Below are positions 10,463 through 18,447 of a stretch of 64,000 nt of DNA, piece by piece. How positions within the stretch are numbered: position 1 is the stretch's first letter; each line of letters starts with the position of its first letter. This stretch comes from Igneacidithiobacillus sp041146875. GTDB lineage: Bacteria > Pseudomonadota > Gammaproteobacteria > Acidithiobacillales > Acidithiobacillaceae. Made by a program: the position numbers and the translations under genes. Location of the stretch: positions 70,471 to 134,470 of the forward strand of contig NZ_JBFRXP010000007.1 of assembly GCF_041146875.1 (NCBI RefSeq), read 5' to 3'. The notes below the pieces were generated by a model. That model was given only the letters and a program-made list of their open reading frames with translations. It was not told where the DNA came from and searched no databases.

Positions 10463-11599
10463 TCAGCATATTTGCTCGCGCAGATTGAGAAGCGTAGACC
10501 AATTTTTTCCCGGATACAGGCTGCCGAGCACCACACCCTCGCGTTGACCGGTAACGCCCTGCAAGTCGACGCTGCGGCCGAGCAGACATTGTCCTCCCAG
10601 CCAGGCAAAGGCCAGGGGCTCCATGGCTGCACTGGGAATCTTGCTGGTCTGTTCGCCAATGTCCACGGCAAGATCTGGCAAAGCCGCCTGCAGACCCGTG
10701 AGCAGGGCATGGTTGTGAGCGCCACCGCCAAAGACCAGCATACGCGCCGCTGTGGGTAGCCAGCGCTGTGCGGCCTGGGCGATGCTGGCGGCGGTCAGGG
10801 CCGTGAGGCTGGCGAGAAAATCCGCTTCCCCATGCCGCCAGGCAGACCATTGCGTTGCGACCCAGCGGGCGTTGAAGAGCTCTCGTCCGGTGCTTTTCGG
10901 TGGGGTGCGGCGAAAGTAGTCCATGGCCAGCCATTCCTGCACGGCGCTTTCTTGTATTTGTCCCTGAGTCGCCCAGTCGCCGTTGGCATCATAGCGCTTG
11001 TTTCCCTCACTCAGAAGCTGCACAGCGGCATCAATCAGGACATTACCCGGCCCGGTATCGAAGGCACGCACGGGTTCCCGGCTACCCTGCTCCGGCACCC
11101 AGGTCAGATTGGCCATGCCGCCAAGATTCAGTACCAATAGCGGCTCGCATGTAGCGAGCCAAGCGGCATGAAACGGCGGCACCAAAGGCGCTCCCTGCCC
11201 ACCAGCAACCACGTCAGCACGGCGGAAGTCATGGGCGACGCTGCGCCCGGTGGCCTGGGCAACTGCATAAGCAGAGCCGATCTGCCAGGTATATCCATCC
11301 GGTCCATCGGGTTGATGGGCGACAGTTTGGCCATGCAGGGCGACAAGGTCAAAAACTACGCCAGAGGCGAGAATCTGCTGTGCAAATTGGCCGTGCAAAC
11401 GCCCAATCTCTCGGTCCATTTCCAAGTATGGACGGACCTTGTCACTCTCCTGCAGGCGAAAAAGCCGCTCCTGCAGTTCTGCTGGGTAGGGAAAATGCCA
11501 ATGACCACGAAATTCTCCCGCGGACGTGGCAGAAAATTGCAGGAGGGCGGCGTCGATGCCGTCGGCACTGGTGCCCGACATCATCCCCAGGATCTGCAA
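10463..11599 (-). CDS. anmK: Anhydro-N-acetylmuramic acid kinase
   Basis: The 378-residue sugar kinase opens and phosphorylates 1,6-anhydro-MurNAc in cell-wall recycling. The family N-terminus is GMMSGTSADGIDAAL (residues 5-19), followed by DLVALHGQTVAHQP, NLGGMANLTW and VFGGGAHNHAL, which are the phosphate and sugar binding segments. The start is a TTG at 11599, preceded by AGCGAGGGGGCGC; no ATG gives the complete N-terminal motif. It is sandwiched between slyD and aroE on the same strand. Confidence 0.92.
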   Translation of the reverse strand: MQILGMMSGTSADGIDAALLQFSATSAGEFRGHWHFPYPAELQERLFRLQESDKVRPYLEMDREIGRLHGQFAQQILASGVVFDLVALHGQTVAHQPDGPDGYTWQIGSAYAVAQATGRSVAHDFRRADVVAGGQGAPLVPPFHAAWLATCEPLLVLNLGGMANLTWVPEQGSREPVRAFDTGPGNVLIDAAVQLLSEGNKRYDANGDWATQGQIQESAVQEWLAMDYFRRTPPKSTGRELFNARWVATQWSAWRHGEADFLASLTALTAASIAQAAQRWLPTAARMLVFGGGAHNHALLTGLQAALPDLAVDIGEQTSKIPSAAMEPLAFAWLGGQCLLGRSVDLQGVTGQREGVVLGSLYPGKNWSTLLNLREQIC

Positions 11600-11619
11600 G
11601 CGCCCCCTCGCTTTCCGAA

Positions 11620-12105
11620 TCAGTCGTGCGCGTGACCGTGGGGGCCATGCACGTGGCCGTGCTCTAGCTCTTCCGCCGTGGCCGCGCGTACGTCGCGCAC
11701 GGTGACGTCAAAGTGCAAGTCCATGCCTGCCAGAGGATGATTGAGGTCGACGGTGATGTCGTTGCCTTCCATCTCGATTACGGTGGCAATGCGCACGCCT
11801 TCATCCGTGTCCACCTCGAACTGGGCGCCGATTTCGAGTTCCGAAGGATCATCAAAATCCTCTTTGCCCACCACATCTACGAGATCTTCGTCCCATTCGC
11901 CGTAGCCATCTTCGGGACTCACGTCTACCTCGACGCGATCGCCAGTTTGGTGACCGTTCAGGGCGCGCTCCAGCCCCGGTACAATGTCGCCGTGGCCATG
12001 CAGGTACACCAAAGGCTCGTCACCCTCGGAGCTGTCGAGGATCTCGCCGTCCTCGTCGATCAAGGTATAATCCAGGGTAACAACGCAATCCGTGGCGATC
12101 TTCAT
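11620..12105 (-). CDS. slyD: SlyD-like FKBP-type peptidyl-prolyl isomerase
   Basis: The 161-residue protein has the FKBP fold with an inserted chaperone flap: VVTLDYTLIDEDGEILDS at the N-terminus, YLHGHGDIVPGLERAL (FKBP active-site edge), then SPEDGYGEWDE and LNHPLAGMDLHFDVTVRDV. The C-terminus is histidine-rich (HGHVHGPHGHAHD), as in SlyD proteins that bind nickel and assist hydrogenase maturation. The tail is short and lacks the cysteines of E. coli SlyD. The start at 12105 overlaps the hemH stop as ATGA. Confidence 0.9.
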   Translation of the reverse strand: MKIATDCVVTLDYTLIDEDGEILDSSEGDEPLVYLHGHGDIVPGLERALNGHQTGDRVEVDVSPEDGYGEWDEDLVDVVGKEDFDDPSELEIGAQFEVDTDEGVRIATVIEMEGNDITVDLNHPLAGMDLHFDVTVRDVRAATAEELEHGHVHGPHGHAHD

Positions 12106-13151
12106 GGTGCAACTTCCTTTATGGGTGGGTCTTCCGAAGGCAGTGTAGCGGTTGCTGCAGAGTGGTGCAAAAGCCCTTGGGCGGTAGGGAGATGTTCGTC
12201 CAGAATCGCGCGAAAATCGGCGACCCACTCGGCATCATCATTGAGGCAGGCGATGTAGTGCATCTGCTTGCCACCGGCATGCAGGAAGGTTTCTTTGCCG
12301 CCAATGGCCATCTCTTCCAAGGTCTCCAGGCAGTCGGTTGCAAAACCTGGACAGAGGCAATCAATTCGCTCGATCCCCTTTTCCCCCAATGCTTTCAGAA
12401 TGACGGAGGTATACGGCTCGAGCCAGCGCGCCGGACCAAAGCGGCTTTGGAAAGTCTGTACCCATTCGTCTTTTTGCAGTCCCAGAGCCGCAACCAGCAG
12501 TTCGGTGGTTTTTTCGCACTCACCGCGGTAGGGATCGCCGAGTGCCACATTGCGCGCCGGCAGGCCGTGGAAGCTCAACAGCAGCCGGTCTGGGCGCCCG
12601 TTCTGCTGCCAATGTGTCTGCACCGAGCGCGCCAGGGCGGCTATGTAGCGCGGGTGCTTGTGCCAGTCGCGTACGAAGACCAGCTCCGGCAGATTGCGCC
12701 AACCGCGTAGCTCGGCGCTAACAGCATCAAAGATCGACGCTGTGGTGGTGGCGGAATACTGCGGATAGAGGGGCACCACCAGGATTTTCTCGCAACCCGC
12801 GTCGCGCAAGGCGCGCAGTTCGGCGGCCACCGCCGGCTGTCCATAACGCATCGCGAGCCGTACCTGCACCTTGCCGGGGCGCTCGGCCTCATATTGCCGC
12901 TGTAATCCCGACGCCAGATTTTGGCTGTAGACGAGTAGCGGCGAACCCTTATCGAGCCAGATACGGCGATAAGCGCGCGCCGAGCGTGCCGGGCGCGTCA
13001 ACAGGATGGGGCCATTGAGGATGGGCCACCAGACGAAGCGCGGGATTTCCACTACCCGCGGATCACTGAGAAATTCACGCAGGTAGCGGCGTACCGCGGG
13101 CGTCGTGGGTGCCTCGGGGGTACCAAGGTTTACTAACAGAATACCGATCAT
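12102..13151 (-). CDS. hemH: Ferrochelatase
   Basis: The 349-residue enzyme inserts Fe2+ into protoporphyrin IX, the last step of protoheme synthesis. It begins with ILLVNLGTPEAPT, continues with the porphyrin-binding REFLSDPRVVEIPR region, and carries the catalytic SFHGLPARN motif and the C-terminal ETLEEMAIGGKETFLHAGG region with the second metal-side glutamate. The start overlaps the xth stop as ATGA, so it is translationally coupled to its neighbours. Confidence 0.95.
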   Translation of the reverse strand: MIGILLVNLGTPEAPTTPAVRRYLREFLSDPRVVEIPRFVWWPILNGPILLTRPARSARAYRRIWLDKGSPLLVYSQNLASGLQRQYEAERPGKVQVRLAMRYGQPAVAAELRALRDAGCEKILVVPLYPQYSATTTASIFDAVSAELRGWRNLPELVFVRDWHKHPRYIAALARSVQTHWQQNGRPDRLLLSFHGLPARNVALGDPYRGECEKTTELLVAALGLQKDEWVQTFQSRFGPARWLEPYTSVILKALGEKGIERIDCLCPGFATDCLETLEEMAIGGKETFLHAGGKQMHYIACLNDDAEWVADFRAILDEHLPTAQGLLHHSAATATLPSEDPPIKEVAP

Positions 13152-13921
13152 GCAGGTTCCTCCAAAAGTAGGCAGACCGGGGCGTGATCCGACGGACGTT
13201 CGGCGGCACGCGCGCTGCGGTCAATGTAAATCTCCTGGAGGCGTGGTAAGAGGGTCTTGCTGCCCAATAGTAAATCGATACGTAAGCCAATGTCGCGACG
13301 AAAACCGGCGGCCCGGTAGTCCCACCAGCTCCAGGCACGGGTGTCTGGATGCTGATGGCGAAAGAGGTCAGTAAGGCCCAGATCCAGAATTCGCGCCAGG
13401 GCGGCGCGCTCGGCGGGCGAGCAGAGGATGTCTTCCCCCCAGGCCGCGGGGTCGTAGACGTCCAGATCCGTTGGCGCGATGTTGAAGTCGCCAAGCAGAA
13501 GGAGATTAGGTGCGCGCTGCAGTTCCTCGCGGAGCAGGGCTTCGAGTCGGGATAGCCAGCCGAGTTTATAGCGGTATTTGTCGCTATCGACAGCTTGGCC
13601 GTTGGGCACATAGACATCGATGATGCGCAGATCGCCGACATTGGCGGCACAGATGCGCGCCTGCCCGTCGCCGCCATTGGGCCAGTCGCACTGCTGGTTG
13701 TGTAGGGGCAGGCGGCTGAGGATGGCGACCCCGTTGTAGGTGGGCTGGCCGTGATAGACGCTCTGGTAGCCAATCTCTGCAAACGCAGCAACAGGGAAGC
13801 GTTCGTCGGTGAGTTTCGTTTCTTGCAGGCAAAGCACATCGACCTGTTCCGTTTGCAGCCAGTCCCGTACTTGCGGCAGCCGGACCTTGAGAGAGTTGAC
13901 GTTCCAACTGGCAATTTTCAC
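13148..13921 (-). CDS. xth: Exodeoxyribonuclease III (first of two paralogues)
   Basis: The 257-residue Mg-dependent AP endonuclease/3'-exonuclease acts in base-excision repair. The four family motifs are present: IASWNVNSLK at the N-terminus, CLQETKL (catalytic Glu), DVYVPNG, LLGDFNIAPTDLD and the terminal PSDHAPV with the catalytic His. It is coupled to hemH by a four-base overlap. A second family member lies 1.9 kb away on the other strand at 15784-16545. Confidence 0.93.
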   Translation of the reverse strand: MKIASWNVNSLKVRLPQVRDWLQTEQVDVLCLQETKLTDERFPVAAFAEIGYQSVYHGQPTYNGVAILSRLPLHNQQCDWPNGGDGQARICAANVGDLRIIDVYVPNGQAVDSDKYRYKLGWLSRLEALLREELQRAPNLLLLGDFNIAPTDLDVYDPAAWGEDILCSPAERAALARILDLGLTDLFRHQHPDTRAWSWWDYRAAGFRRDIGLRIDLLLGSKTLLPRLQEIYIDRSARAAERPSDHAPVCLLLEEPA

Positions 13922-13931
13922 GCGGACATTC

Positions 13932-14531
13932 TCACTGGGGGCTGGTTTCGGCTACGCTGGGTCGATCGCGCAAGGACTGATACCAGCGATGCAAATCGGC
14001 ATAGGGCACGAGAAACTCTGGGGCGCGCAGATCGACATAGCCGATGGCGGCAATCACCGCAATTTGCCCCAGGTCGAGGGGTTTGTCACTGCTCTGCGTC
14101 CAGCGCTGGCTCTGTTCCTGCAGGTAGGCCAAGCCACTTTGTACCTTGCTCCGTTGTTTACCAATCAGGGTAAGATCCTGGCAATCTTTGCTATGACGAT
14201 GTTCCTGCACCCAGGCAATCGTCGCGTCCATGATGCCATCGGCCAAAGCCTCCAGGCGCAGACAGCGGATCTTCTCTTCAGGATCGCCAGGCAAAAGCGC
14301 AGGTTCGGGATGAAATAGCTCCAGGTAGTGGAGGATCACGGCAGAATCATACACGGCCTCGCCGTTGTTGCGCACCAGAACCGGGATCTTGCCCAGCGGA
14401 TTTTTCTCCCTGCCGGCATGTTCCGGATCGCGCAGGTTCACATTCTCGATATCGCATTGGATGTTCTTTTCCAACAAGGCAATGCGTACCTTACGGGCAA
14501 ACGGACTGGTGGGTGTGCTGTATAGTCGCAT
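13932..14531 (-). CDS. Glutathione S-transferase family protein
   Basis: The 199-residue protein has an N-terminal thioredoxin-like domain (LYSTPTSPFARKVRIALLEK) with NPLGKIPVLV and the cis-proline region, the conserved Asp/Ser pair in AVYDSAVILHYLE that binds the glutamyl part of glutathione, and an alpha-helical C-terminal domain. The Ser/Thr near residue 8 is the likely thiol-activating residue, as in bacterial stringent-starvation-like and beta/zeta-like classes. The substrate is unknown. It fits with gshA and gshB elsewhere in the window, which make glutathione. First gene of the minus-strand run. Confidence 0.85.
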   Translation of the reverse strand: MRLYSTPTSPFARKVRIALLEKNIQCDIENVNLRDPEHAGREKNPLGKIPVLVRNNGEAVYDSAVILHYLELFHPEPALLPGDPEEKIRCLRLEALADGIMDATIAWVQEHRHSKDCQDLTLIGKQRSKVQSGLAYLQEQSQRWTQSSDKPLDLGQIAVIAAIGYVDLRAPEFLVPYADLHRWYQSLRDRPSVAETSPQ

Positions 14532-14644
14532 GGCAGGGTTCCTCGCTTGAAAATATGGTCCTTATGATGACGAATGCCCGCGCGCAAGCCAAGGGATGCG
14601 CCAGCTTCTTCCCTCGCGTGGAAAAATACCGCAGCATCCTCACT

Positions 14645-15511
14645 ATGAACTACCGACATCAATTTCACGCGGGCAACGCCGCCGATTGCATGAAGCACCT
14701 GGCCCTGGTGCTTGCCTTGACGCAGTTGCTAGAGAAAGACCGTCCTTTTTATTACGTCGATACCCATGCCGGTGCCGGCCGCTATGCGCTAACGGCGGGT
14801 GGCGAAGCGCAGGAAGGGATTCAGCGTCTTTGGCCGCAGCGGCGGGAACTCACCGAACTGCGTCCGTGGCTTGACCTCTTGTTGCCGGAAAACGCCGGAA
14901 AAGAGCTGACTACGTATCTCGGCTCGCCGCTCTTGGCAGTGCGCCTGCTGCGCCCCCAGGACCAGATCTTTTTGCTTGAAAAGATGCCGCAAATCGCGCA
15001 GGAGTTGCGGCAGGCCCTTGCTGGCCGACCACAGAGCAGTATTCTGCTGGAAGACGGCTATCAGTTTCTTCGGCGTGTGGCACCACCCGCTGCCGGCCGT
15101 GGCCTGATCTTGGTCGACCCTGCCTTTGAGGCGGCGGACGAGTGGGAGCGCTTGGCAGAATCCCTGCTCGCCGCCCTCCAGCATTGGCCGCAAGCGAGTT
15201 TCCTGGTGTGGTACCCCATCAAGATCCGCGGTAAGATTTCACGCCTGTGCCAGCATTTGCAGGTACATACGGCGCTGCAGAGCGTGGAACTGCTGTGGGA
15301 GGCCGACTCCGGGCGTGAGCGCCTGATCGGCTCGGGGCTGCTGCTCATTCGGCCGGTCTGGGGGTTTGTTGAGCCCCTTCTCGCCGCCTTGGGTCGCATG
15401 GCACCACAGCTAGCCCCGCGCGGCGAGTGGTCGTTGCAACTGCGTGCTCTGCCCCAGGCCGCCCGCCAACTGCCTACGCCATCCGAGAAATCAGGAAAGA
15501 GAAAAAGATGA
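14645..15511 (+). CDS. rlmJ: 23S rRNA (adenine2030-N6)-methyltransferase RlmJ
   Basis: The 288-residue protein matches RlmJ (YhiR), which methylates A2030 of 23S rRNA. The diagnostic N-terminus MNYRHQFHAGNAADCMKH is complete, followed by YVDTHAGAGRYAL (SAM-binding motif I) and LILVDPAFEAADEW, the family version of the DPP[YF] catalytic motif with Ala in place of the second Pro. The ATG at 14645 is chosen because it starts the family motif; the Shine-Dalgarno is weak. Longer in-frame extensions upstream run into the gst promoter region. Confidence 0.92.
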   Translation: MNYRHQFHAGNAADCMKHLALVLALTQLLEKDRPFYYVDTHAGAGRYALTAGGEAQEGIQRLWPQRRELTELRPWLDLLLPENAGKELTTYLGSPLLAVRLLRPQDQIFLLEKMPQIAQELRQALAGRPQSSILLEDGYQFLRRVAPPAAGRGLILVDPAFEAADEWERLAESLLAALQHWPQASFLVWYPIKIRGKISRLCQHLQVHTALQSVELLWEADSGRERLIGSGLLLIRPVWGFVEPLLAALGRMAPQLAPRGEWSLQLRALPQAARQLPTPSEKSGKRKR

Positions 15512-15783
15512 CTTCCTTGCCCACAGTAGAACACATTCAATCTTTGCATTTTTATGGTGGCCCCAAGGCCGAGCACCAGTTGACCCTGGCGCAGCGGCCC
15601 GACAATCGCTTGTCCATCCAGGTGCTCTATCAGCTCGCTATACGCCACGGCGTCATCAGCCCCAGTGGCGCGCGCGAGGTTCTTGCTACCTTGCCGACGG
15701 AGGAGGGCGCGGCGGATGCCCGCAGCCTGCTGCAGCGGGTGCTCGACAAAGGGGAGTTTCTCGCCGTGCGGGTACAGCGCTAA
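15508..15783 (+). CDS. Conserved-looking 91-residue protein of unknown function
   Basis: The start overlaps the rlmJ stop as ATGA and AGGAAAGAGAAAAAG precedes it, and the stop is directly followed by the start of the second xth gene, so it is clearly placed as an operon member. The product begins MTSLPTVEHIQSLHFYGG and is soluble, without a signal peptide or membrane segment. It appears to be mainly helical after residue 35 (VLYQLAIRHGVISPSGAREVL, then DARSLLQRVLDKGEF). I do not recognise the family. Its position between an rRNA methylase and an AP endonuclease gives no clear function. Confidence 0.7.
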   Translation: MTSLPTVEHIQSLHFYGGPKAEHQLTLAQRPDNRLSIQVLYQLAIRHGVISPSGAREVLATLPTEEGAADARSLLQRVLDKGEFLAVRVQR

Positions 15784-16545
15784 ATGCGTCTGTATAGCTG
15801 GAACGTCAATGGTTGGCGCGCGGCCTTGCGCAAGGGCTTGCGCGACTGGGTGGCGGAGGCCGCGCCAGACGTTCTCTGTGTGCAGGAAAGCAAGGCCGAC
15901 CCCGAAAGACTCTCGCAAGCAGAGCGCGAGCTAACGGGTTACCAAGGCGATTGGGCAGTAGCCGAGCGGGTGGGCTATAGCGGTGTTGCGACCTTTGCGC
16001 GAGCGGCTTGCCCCCTAACGCAAAAGGGTTTGGGCGATCCCCGCTATGACCGCGAGGGCCGCGTCTTGGTGCATAACTGTGGCGATTTCGATCTCTACAA
16101 TATTTATTTCCCCAACGGCAAGAAAGATGCCGAACGGCTGAGCTACAAGCTCGATTTTTATGCCGATTTTCTCGCGCAGATCGAGGCGCGGATGGCGGCA
16201 GGCCGCCCAGCGATTTTTTGCGGTGACGTGAATACGTCCCATCGGCCCATCGACCTCGCTCGTCCCGCAGAGAATGCCGGGATTTCTGGGTTTTTGCCGG
16301 CAGAACGTGCCTGGCTCGATCGTTGGGAGGCGGCCGGTTGGGTGGACAGTTTCCGCCATCTATATCCCGAGCAGGTTTGCTATTCCTGGTGGAGTCAACG
16401 TACCGCAGCGCGAGAGCGCAACATTGGTTGGCGGCTCGACTATTTCTGGGTGCATAAAAGTCTCTTGCCGCGCGTGCGCGGGGCGGGCATCGCTACTGAG
16501 GTATTCGGTTCGGACCACTGCCCGGTTTGGCTGGAGATCGACTAG
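15784..16545 (+). CDS. Exonuclease III / AP endonuclease family protein (second paralogue)
   Basis: The 253-residue protein has the same catalytic set as exonuclease III: YSWNVNGWRAAL, CVQESKAD (catalytic Glu), NIYFPNGKKDAERL, FCGDVNTSHRPIDL and GSDHCPVWLEI. It differs clearly from the xth gene at 13148-13921, for example NGWRAALRKG against NSLKVRLPQV. The more strongly conserved GKKD and THRPID-like segments resemble the ExoA/XthA branch found in Gram-positives and many proteobacteria. The two enzymes may divide AP-endonuclease and 3'-repair work. It starts directly after the stop of the 91-residue gene. Confidence 0.9.
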   Translation: MRLYSWNVNGWRAALRKGLRDWVAEAAPDVLCVQESKADPERLSQAERELTGYQGDWAVAERVGYSGVATFARAACPLTQKGLGDPRYDREGRVLVHNCGDFDLYNIYFPNGKKDAERLSYKLDFYADFLAQIEARMAAGRPAIFCGDVNTSHRPIDLARPAENAGISGFLPAERAWLDRWEAAGWVDSFRHLYPEQVCYSWWSQRTAARERNIGWRLDYFWVHKSLLPRVRGAGIATEVFGSDHCPVWLEID

Positions 16546-16554
16546 GAGAACGCC

Positions 16555-17454
16555 ATGCGTTGGCAAGCATATCGAGAGATCGCTGTGGGCCTGGAGAGCA
16601 TTGGGGATTTCTGGCGCTACGGACAGAGCCGCTTTACCCGCGCCGGCATCGACTGTAGCCAGGGATACCAAACTCCGCGCGCCGAGGCCGCGGCACTCGT
16701 GGCACGACGCTTGGCCCTGGAGCCTGAGGATTTGCCCGAATTGCGCGCCGCGCGGCTTACCCAGGAGGAGCGCGCGGCGGTGCTGTATGCCTTTTACCAG
16801 CGCGAAATCCTGCGTCGCCCAACGGCGTATATTCTGCAAGAGGCGTGGTTTGCCGGGTTACGGTTTTTTGTGGATGAACGTGTCCTGATTCCCCGCAGTC
16901 TGCTCGAACCCTTCATCGAAGAGGGCTTTGCGCCGTGGCTGGCGGAAAATCGTGTGCAAAGCATTCTGGAGATTGGCACGGGCTCCGGCTGCATGGCGGT
17001 GGCCCTGGCCCAACGCTTCCCCGAGGCGCAAGTCGATGCGGTCGATATTTCCGCCGGCGCCTTGGCCGTGGCGCAGCGCAATGTCGATACGCATGGCTTG
17101 AGCGAACGAGTGCGCCTGCGCAGATCGGACCTTTTCTCTGCCCTCGCCGGCGAACGCTACGACCTGATCGTTAGCAACCCACCCTATGTTGATGCCGCCG
17201 CCATGGCGGAATTGCCATCGGAGTACCGCCACGAGCCACGTCTTGCTCTGGCCGCTGGAGAGGATGGCCTGGACTGCCTTCTACCCTTACTGCAAGAAAC
17301 CCCGTCCCATTTGCAGCCAGGCGGGGTGCTGGTGCTGGAAACTGGCGATGCCGAGGCGGCCCTGATGACCAAGTATCCAGACTTCCCGCTGATGTGGCTG
17401 GAGCATCCTGCCGGTGGCTATGGTGCCTGTGTGTTACTCGCAGAAGAAGCCTGA
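16555..17454 (+). CDS. prmB: Ribosomal protein L3 N5-glutamine methyltransferase PrmB
   Basis: The 299-residue SAM-dependent enzyme methylates a glutamine of ribosomal protein L3. Motif I is ILEIGTGSGCMAVALA (about residues 138-153) and the catalytic NPPY lies near residue 207 in LIVSNPPYVDAAAMAELP. The following RHEPRLALAAGEDGLD is characteristic of PrmB rather than PrmC, which acts on release factors. AGGAGAACGCC precedes the ATG. Its last 37 bases overlap the convergent LysR-type gene. Confidence 0.9.
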   Translation: MRWQAYREIAVGLESIGDFWRYGQSRFTRAGIDCSQGYQTPRAEAAALVARRLALEPEDLPELRAARLTQEERAAVLYAFYQREILRRPTAYILQEAWFAGLRFFVDERVLIPRSLLEPFIEEGFAPWLAENRVQSILEIGTGSGCMAVALAQRFPEAQVDAVDISAGALAVAQRNVDTHGLSERVRLRRSDLFSALAGERYDLIVSNPPYVDAAAMAELPSEYRHEPRLALAAGEDGLDCLLPLLQETPSHLQPGGVLVLETGDAEAALMTKYPDFPLMWLEHPAGGYGACVLLAEEA

Positions 17455-18359
17455 CGCTGGGCCCCGTCCAACGGCAGAAGCAGGTCCAGAAAGGCACGTA
17501 AGGCGTGGGACGCATGCTCGACCTGCGGATGCACCAGATACAGGGTCCAGAACAATCCCTGCGGTGGTTCCAGGCGCAAGGAAGCCAGCGGCCAACGCAC
17601 CTTGTCCAAGGCCTCGACCGAGGCAAAGCCGATGCCGAGCCCGGCCGCGACGGCCTCGCGCAGGGCCTCTACGCCAGTAACTTCAACGGTATAACTGGGC
17701 TTGAGTCCAGCCGCGCGTAGCGCTGCTGCCACGCGCCGGCGAATACCCGAATGCGGCTCGCGCCAGACAATGGGTTCGCGCAAGATTTCTGCCCAGGTGG
17801 CGCTTTGCTTCCCGGCCACTACCCACGGGTGCTGCAGGGGTAAAATCGCTACTAGCTCATCCTCGCGCCAGGGACTCTGCTGCAGGTCGTTGGGTAGCTG
17901 CTCCGGGGCGATGGCTTCCTCGGTGAAGAGCAGATCCCAATCATTCCAATCCCAGTCTTCCAAGGCCAGCGCGCCGGTCTGTAAGCGTAATTCTATGCCG
18001 GGATAGGCGCTGCGAAAGCGCGCCAGATGTTCCATCAAAAAATAGTTGGCGACGGTGCTGCTGGCCGCGATGCGGAGTTGACCCTCTTGTTGTTGCTGGC
18101 GCCGACTCACCCAGTCTTCAATTTGCTGGAGGTTGCCGCGTAGGGTACGTAGCAGGGGTAACAGTGCTTCGCCAGAGGGACTGAGACGGATGCCACGTCC
18201 GGCACGCAGGTAGAGTGGTTCGCCCACGGCGTTTTGCAGCCGCTGCAGTCGCCCGGAGATAGTAGGCTGGCTGCGATGTAAGCGTTCACTTGCGCTTGCC
18301 ACGCCGCCTTCCTCTGCTACTGCGAGAAAACTCAGAAGATCCTCAGGGTGTAATTTCAT
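17418..18359 (-). CDS. LysR-family transcriptional regulator
   Basis: The 313-residue protein has an N-terminal winged helix-turn-helix (LLSFLAVAEEGGVASASE, then LHRSQPTISGRLQRLQ) and a periplasmic-binding-protein-like effector domain from about residue 93 (GQLRIAASSTVANYFL). It diverges from the MFS exporter gene across an 88-bp intergenic region with ATTG/CAAT half-sites, so it probably regulates that exporter and itself. The effector is unknown. The C-terminal tail (QRQASSASNTQAP) is low-complexity and coincides with the overlap with prmB. Confidence 0.88.
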   Translation of the reverse strand: MKLHPEDLLSFLAVAEEGGVASASERLHRSQPTISGRLQRLQNAVGEPLYLRAGRGIRLSPSGEALLPLLRTLRGNLQQIEDWVSRRQQQQEGQLRIAASSTVANYFLMEHLARFRSAYPGIELRLQTGALALEDWDWNDWDLLFTEEAIAPEQLPNDLQQSPWREDELVAILPLQHPWVVAGKQSATWAEILREPIVWREPHSGIRRRVAAALRAAGLKPSYTVEVTGVEALREAVAAGLGIGFASVEALDKVRWPLASLRLEPPQGLFWTLYLVHPQVEHASHALRAFLDLLLPLDGAQRQASSASNTQAP

Positions 18360-18447
18360 CGGAGATTTCGATCAATTAAGGCAAACAAATCCATTGGATC
18401 AATATAAGCCAGAGCGCTAGGGTTGCCTAGTTCAGTTGGGGAGAATG
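18360..18447. promoter_or_regulatory. Divergent LysR/MFS control region with candidate operator
   Basis: The 88 bp between the two starts are AT-rich compared with the flanking genes. An imperfect palindrome ATTG-GAT-CAAT lies at 18393-18403, and the heptamer GATCAAT occurs twice, at 18370-18376 and 18397-18403, 27 bp apart. LysR proteins typically bind two such sites on the same DNA face near their own promoter. GGGGAGA precedes the MFS start. No clear -35/-10 pair was assigned. Confidence 0.4.

Noticed and set aside
10470..10934. Long N-terminal extension of aroE
   Set aside because: The extension runs through anmK in another frame and has no similarity to shikimate dehydrogenase; the family N-terminus begins at 10469.
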